A stretch of 7,479 nucleotides of DNA, taken from positions 1 through 7,479 of the forward strand of contig DAICYU010000195.1 of assembly GCA_027311485.1 (NCBI GenBank). Reading direction: 5' to 3'. The notes beneath the pieces are model-generated. The model was not told where the DNA came from and ran no database searches. It saw only the letters and a list, made by a program, of their open reading frames with translations. Below, piece after piece: positions 5,755 to 7,479 of the stretch (positions are counted from its first letter, which is position 1; the number at the start of each line of letters is the position of its first letter). A program made the translations under genes and the position numbers. The DNA is from Acetobacteraceae bacterium. GTDB lineage: Bacteria; Pseudomonadota; Alphaproteobacteria; Acetobacterales; Acetobacteraceae.

Positions 5755-5782
5755 CGTCCGCCTATCGCCATACGGATTTCGC

Positions 5783-7479
5783 ATGAACGACGCCGTCACC
5801 GACCCAAAGCGCGACTACCGCGACACGGTGTTCCTGCCGCAGACGAGCTTCCCCATGCGGGGGGACCTGCCGAAGAAGGAACCGCAGATTCTCGCGAAAT
5901 GGGAAGCGATGGACCTGTGGGGCCAACTGCGCGCCGCGTCCGCCGGCCGCAAGCTGTTCATCCTGCACGATGGCCCGCCATACGCGAACGGCCACCTGCA
6001 TATCGGCACGGCGCTGAACAAGATCCTGAAGGATGTCATCAACCGCACCCGGCAGATGGCAGGCTTCGACGCCAACTACATCCCTGGCTGGGACTGCCAC
6101 GGCCTTCCGATCGAGTGGAAGATCGAGGAGGAATACCGCGGCAAGAAGCAGGACAAGGACGCCGTTCCCATCCTGGATTTCCGCGCCGAGTGCCGGGCCT
6201 ATGCCGACCATTGGATGGGCGTGCAGGCAAAGGAGTTCCGCCGCCTGGGCGTCGAAGGCGCCTGGCGGGAGCGCTATGCCACCATGGACCTTGCGTCCGA
6301 GGCTGCTATTGCCGGGGAAATCTGCAAGTTCCTGCTGAACGGCGCGCTGTATCGCGGCCTGCGGCCGGTCATGTGGTCTCCGGTTGAAAAGACCGCGCTG
6401 GCGGAAGCCGAAATCGAGTATCACGACCATACGAGCGCAACGATCTGGGTGCGTTTTCCGGTAACGCGGCCGTCTGTCCCCGCGCTGGACGGTGCGGCGG
6501 TCGTCATCTGGACCACCACGCCCTGGACCATGCCGGGCAACCGCGCCGTCGCGGCCGGGGCTGAGTTCGACTATGCCGTCGTCCGGGTCGATGGGGTGGC
6601 CGAAGGGTCCCTGGCCAGGCCGGGTGAGACGATCGTCGTGGCGGAGGCCCTGCTGCCGGCGGTCGTGAAGGATGTAGGCATCACTGCACATACGGTTGTT
6701 GCCACATTGAAGGGCGCGCAACTGGCCGGCACGATTATGGCGCACCCGCTGCGCGGCGCCGAAGGGGCTGCCGGAGGCTACGACCAGGACACACCGCTGC
6801 TGCTGGGCGACTTCGTCACCACCGAGGCCGGCACCGGCTTTGTCCACATCGCCCCCGGCCATGGCGAGGACGATTTCATCCTGGGCCGAGCGAATGGGCT
6901 GGATATTCCGGAGACGGTGGGGGATGACGGCACGTTCAATCCGTGGGTGCCGCTGTTCGCCGGCGTACATGTCTACAAGGCTGCCGATCCGGTCTGTGCC
7001 GCGCTGACGAACACGGAAACACTGCTTGCCCGTAGCAAGATCGTGCATTCCTACCCGCATTCCTGGCGGTCGAAGGCCCCGCTGATCTTCCGCGCCACGC
7101 CGCAATGGTTCATCCCGATGGATGGCCCGCATGAAATCCGTGCCAAGGCGCTCGCCGCCATCGCCGCGACCTATTTCGTGCCGGATCAGGGGCGCAACCG
7201 CATCGGCTCCATGGTCGCTGCCCGACCTGACTGGTGCATCAGCCGTCAGCGTGCCTGGGGCGTGCCGATCCCGGTCTTTGTCGAAAAGCGCAGCGGGCAG
7301 CCTTTGCGCGACCCGGAGGTCGTCGCCCGTATCATCGCCGCGTTTGAGCAGGAGGGTGCCGATGCCTGGTATTCGTCACCGGCATCCCGCTTCCTTGGTG
7401 AGGCCTACAATCCGGACGACTATGAGCAGGTGAAGGACATCGTCGATGTCTGGTTCGAGTCCGGCTCGACCCATGCATT
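5783..7479 (+). CDS. ileS: Isoleucyl-tRNA synthetase, N-terminal 565 residues (3' end outside window)
   Basis: This is a class Ia aminoacyl-tRNA synthetase that charges tRNA-Ile in the cytoplasm and edits mischarged valine. The frame is open from 5783 to the window edge without a stop: 565 of roughly 950 expected residues, so the KMSKS loop and anticodon domain are not visible. GPPYANGHLHIGTALNKILKD (64-84) is the HIGH region, with T76 in the fourth signature position. PGWDCHGLPIEWK (101-113) follows. The CP1 editing domain shows TTTPW (244-248) and GTGFVHIAPGHGEDDF (350-365). PDWCISRQRAWGVPIPVF and the final DVWFESGSTHA mark the return to the catalytic domain. No in-frame start lies between the upstream stop at 5720 and this ATG, so the start is well fixed even though the Shine-Dalgarno is poor (CGGA at 5773-5776). 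It is transcribed away from the SDR gene. Confidence 0.96.
   Translation, partial: MNDAVTDPKRDYRDTVFLPQTSFPMRGDLPKKEPQILAKWEAMDLWGQLRAASAGRKLFILHDGPPYANGHLHIGTALNKILKDVINRTRQMAGFDANYIPGWDCHGLPIEWKIEEEYRGKKQDKDAVPILDFRAECRAYADHWMGVQAKEFRRLGVEGAWRERYATMDLASEAAIAGEICKFLLNGALYRGLRPVMWSPVEKTALAEAEIEYHDHTSATIWVRFPVTRPSVPALDGAAVVIWTTTPWTMPGNRAVAAGAEFDYAVVRVDGVAEGSLARPGETIVVAEALLPAVVKDVGITAHTVVATLKGAQLAGTIMAHPLRGAEGAAGGYDQDTPLLLGDFVTTEAGTGFVHIAPGHGEDDFILGRANGLDIPETVGDDGTFNPWVPLFAGVHVYKAADPVCAALTNTETLLARSKIVHSYPHSWRSKAPLIFRATPQWFIPMDGPHEIRAKALAAIAATYFVPDQGRNRIGSMVAARPDWCISRQRAWGVPIPVFVEKRSGQPLRDPEVVARIIAAFEQEGADAWYSSPASRFLGEAYNPDDYEQVKDIVDVWFESGSTHA

Noticed and set aside
5582..5782. T-box riboswitch or isoleucine leader peptide for ileS
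   Set aside because: I found no T-box consensus, specifier loop or run of isoleucine codons; only a simple hairpin is visible.
5762..7132. 456-codon open frame on minus opposite ileS
   Set aside because: It is antisense to a fully conserved ileS frame and its translation shows no recognisable domain. Long antisense frames are expected in GC-rich DNA.

Overview
The window is GC-rich, densely coded bacterial DNA. It most resembles an alphaproteobacterium of the Rhodospirillales/Acetobacteraceae type. Three things point there: a prolyl-tRNA synthetase of the short form without the large INS editing domain, a proS-lol permease-lolD gene order typical of Alphaproteobacteria, and an isoleucyl-tRNA synthetase with a HIGT instead of HIGH signature. 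Genus cannot be read from the sequence alone.

Layout. (1) 1-2747, plus strand, housekeeping: the 3' part of proS, then a lipoprotein-releasing permease (lolC/lolF type) 8 bp later, then lolD overlapping the permease by 8 nt. These look like one transcription unit that charges tRNA-Pro and extracts outer-membrane lipoproteins from the inner membrane. (2) 2881-5571, an accessory metabolic block. It holds a single-domain VOC (glyoxalase/extradiol fold) protein and a flavin-dependent aromatic monooxygenase very like 6-hydroxynicotinate 3-monooxygenase (NicC), both on plus, and a convergent short-chain dehydrogenase on minus. Each has a strong Shine-Dalgarno site. Together they suggest hydroxylation, and perhaps ring processing and alcohol/ketone oxidoreduction, of an unidentified aromatic or heteroaromatic acid. 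(3) 5783-7479, plus strand: the 5' two-thirds or less of ileS, running off the window end.

The two gaps around the SDR gene carry most of the non-coding structure. Between the convergent stops (4650-4800) there are GC-rich hairpins with no T-tract. Between the divergent SDR and ileS starts (5572-5782) there are an imperfect 14-bp palindrome close to the SDR start, a 9-bp-stem hairpin, a 15-bp tandem repeat, and a hairpin followed by TTTAT just upstream of ileS.

No CRISPR array, tRNA, rRNA, insertion sequence or phage gene was seen. Nothing here is clearly a new system. The best leads are the monooxygenase with two changed active-site positions, its association with the VOC and SDR genes at a locus where dnaE would often follow lolD, and the structured SDR-ileS intergenic region.
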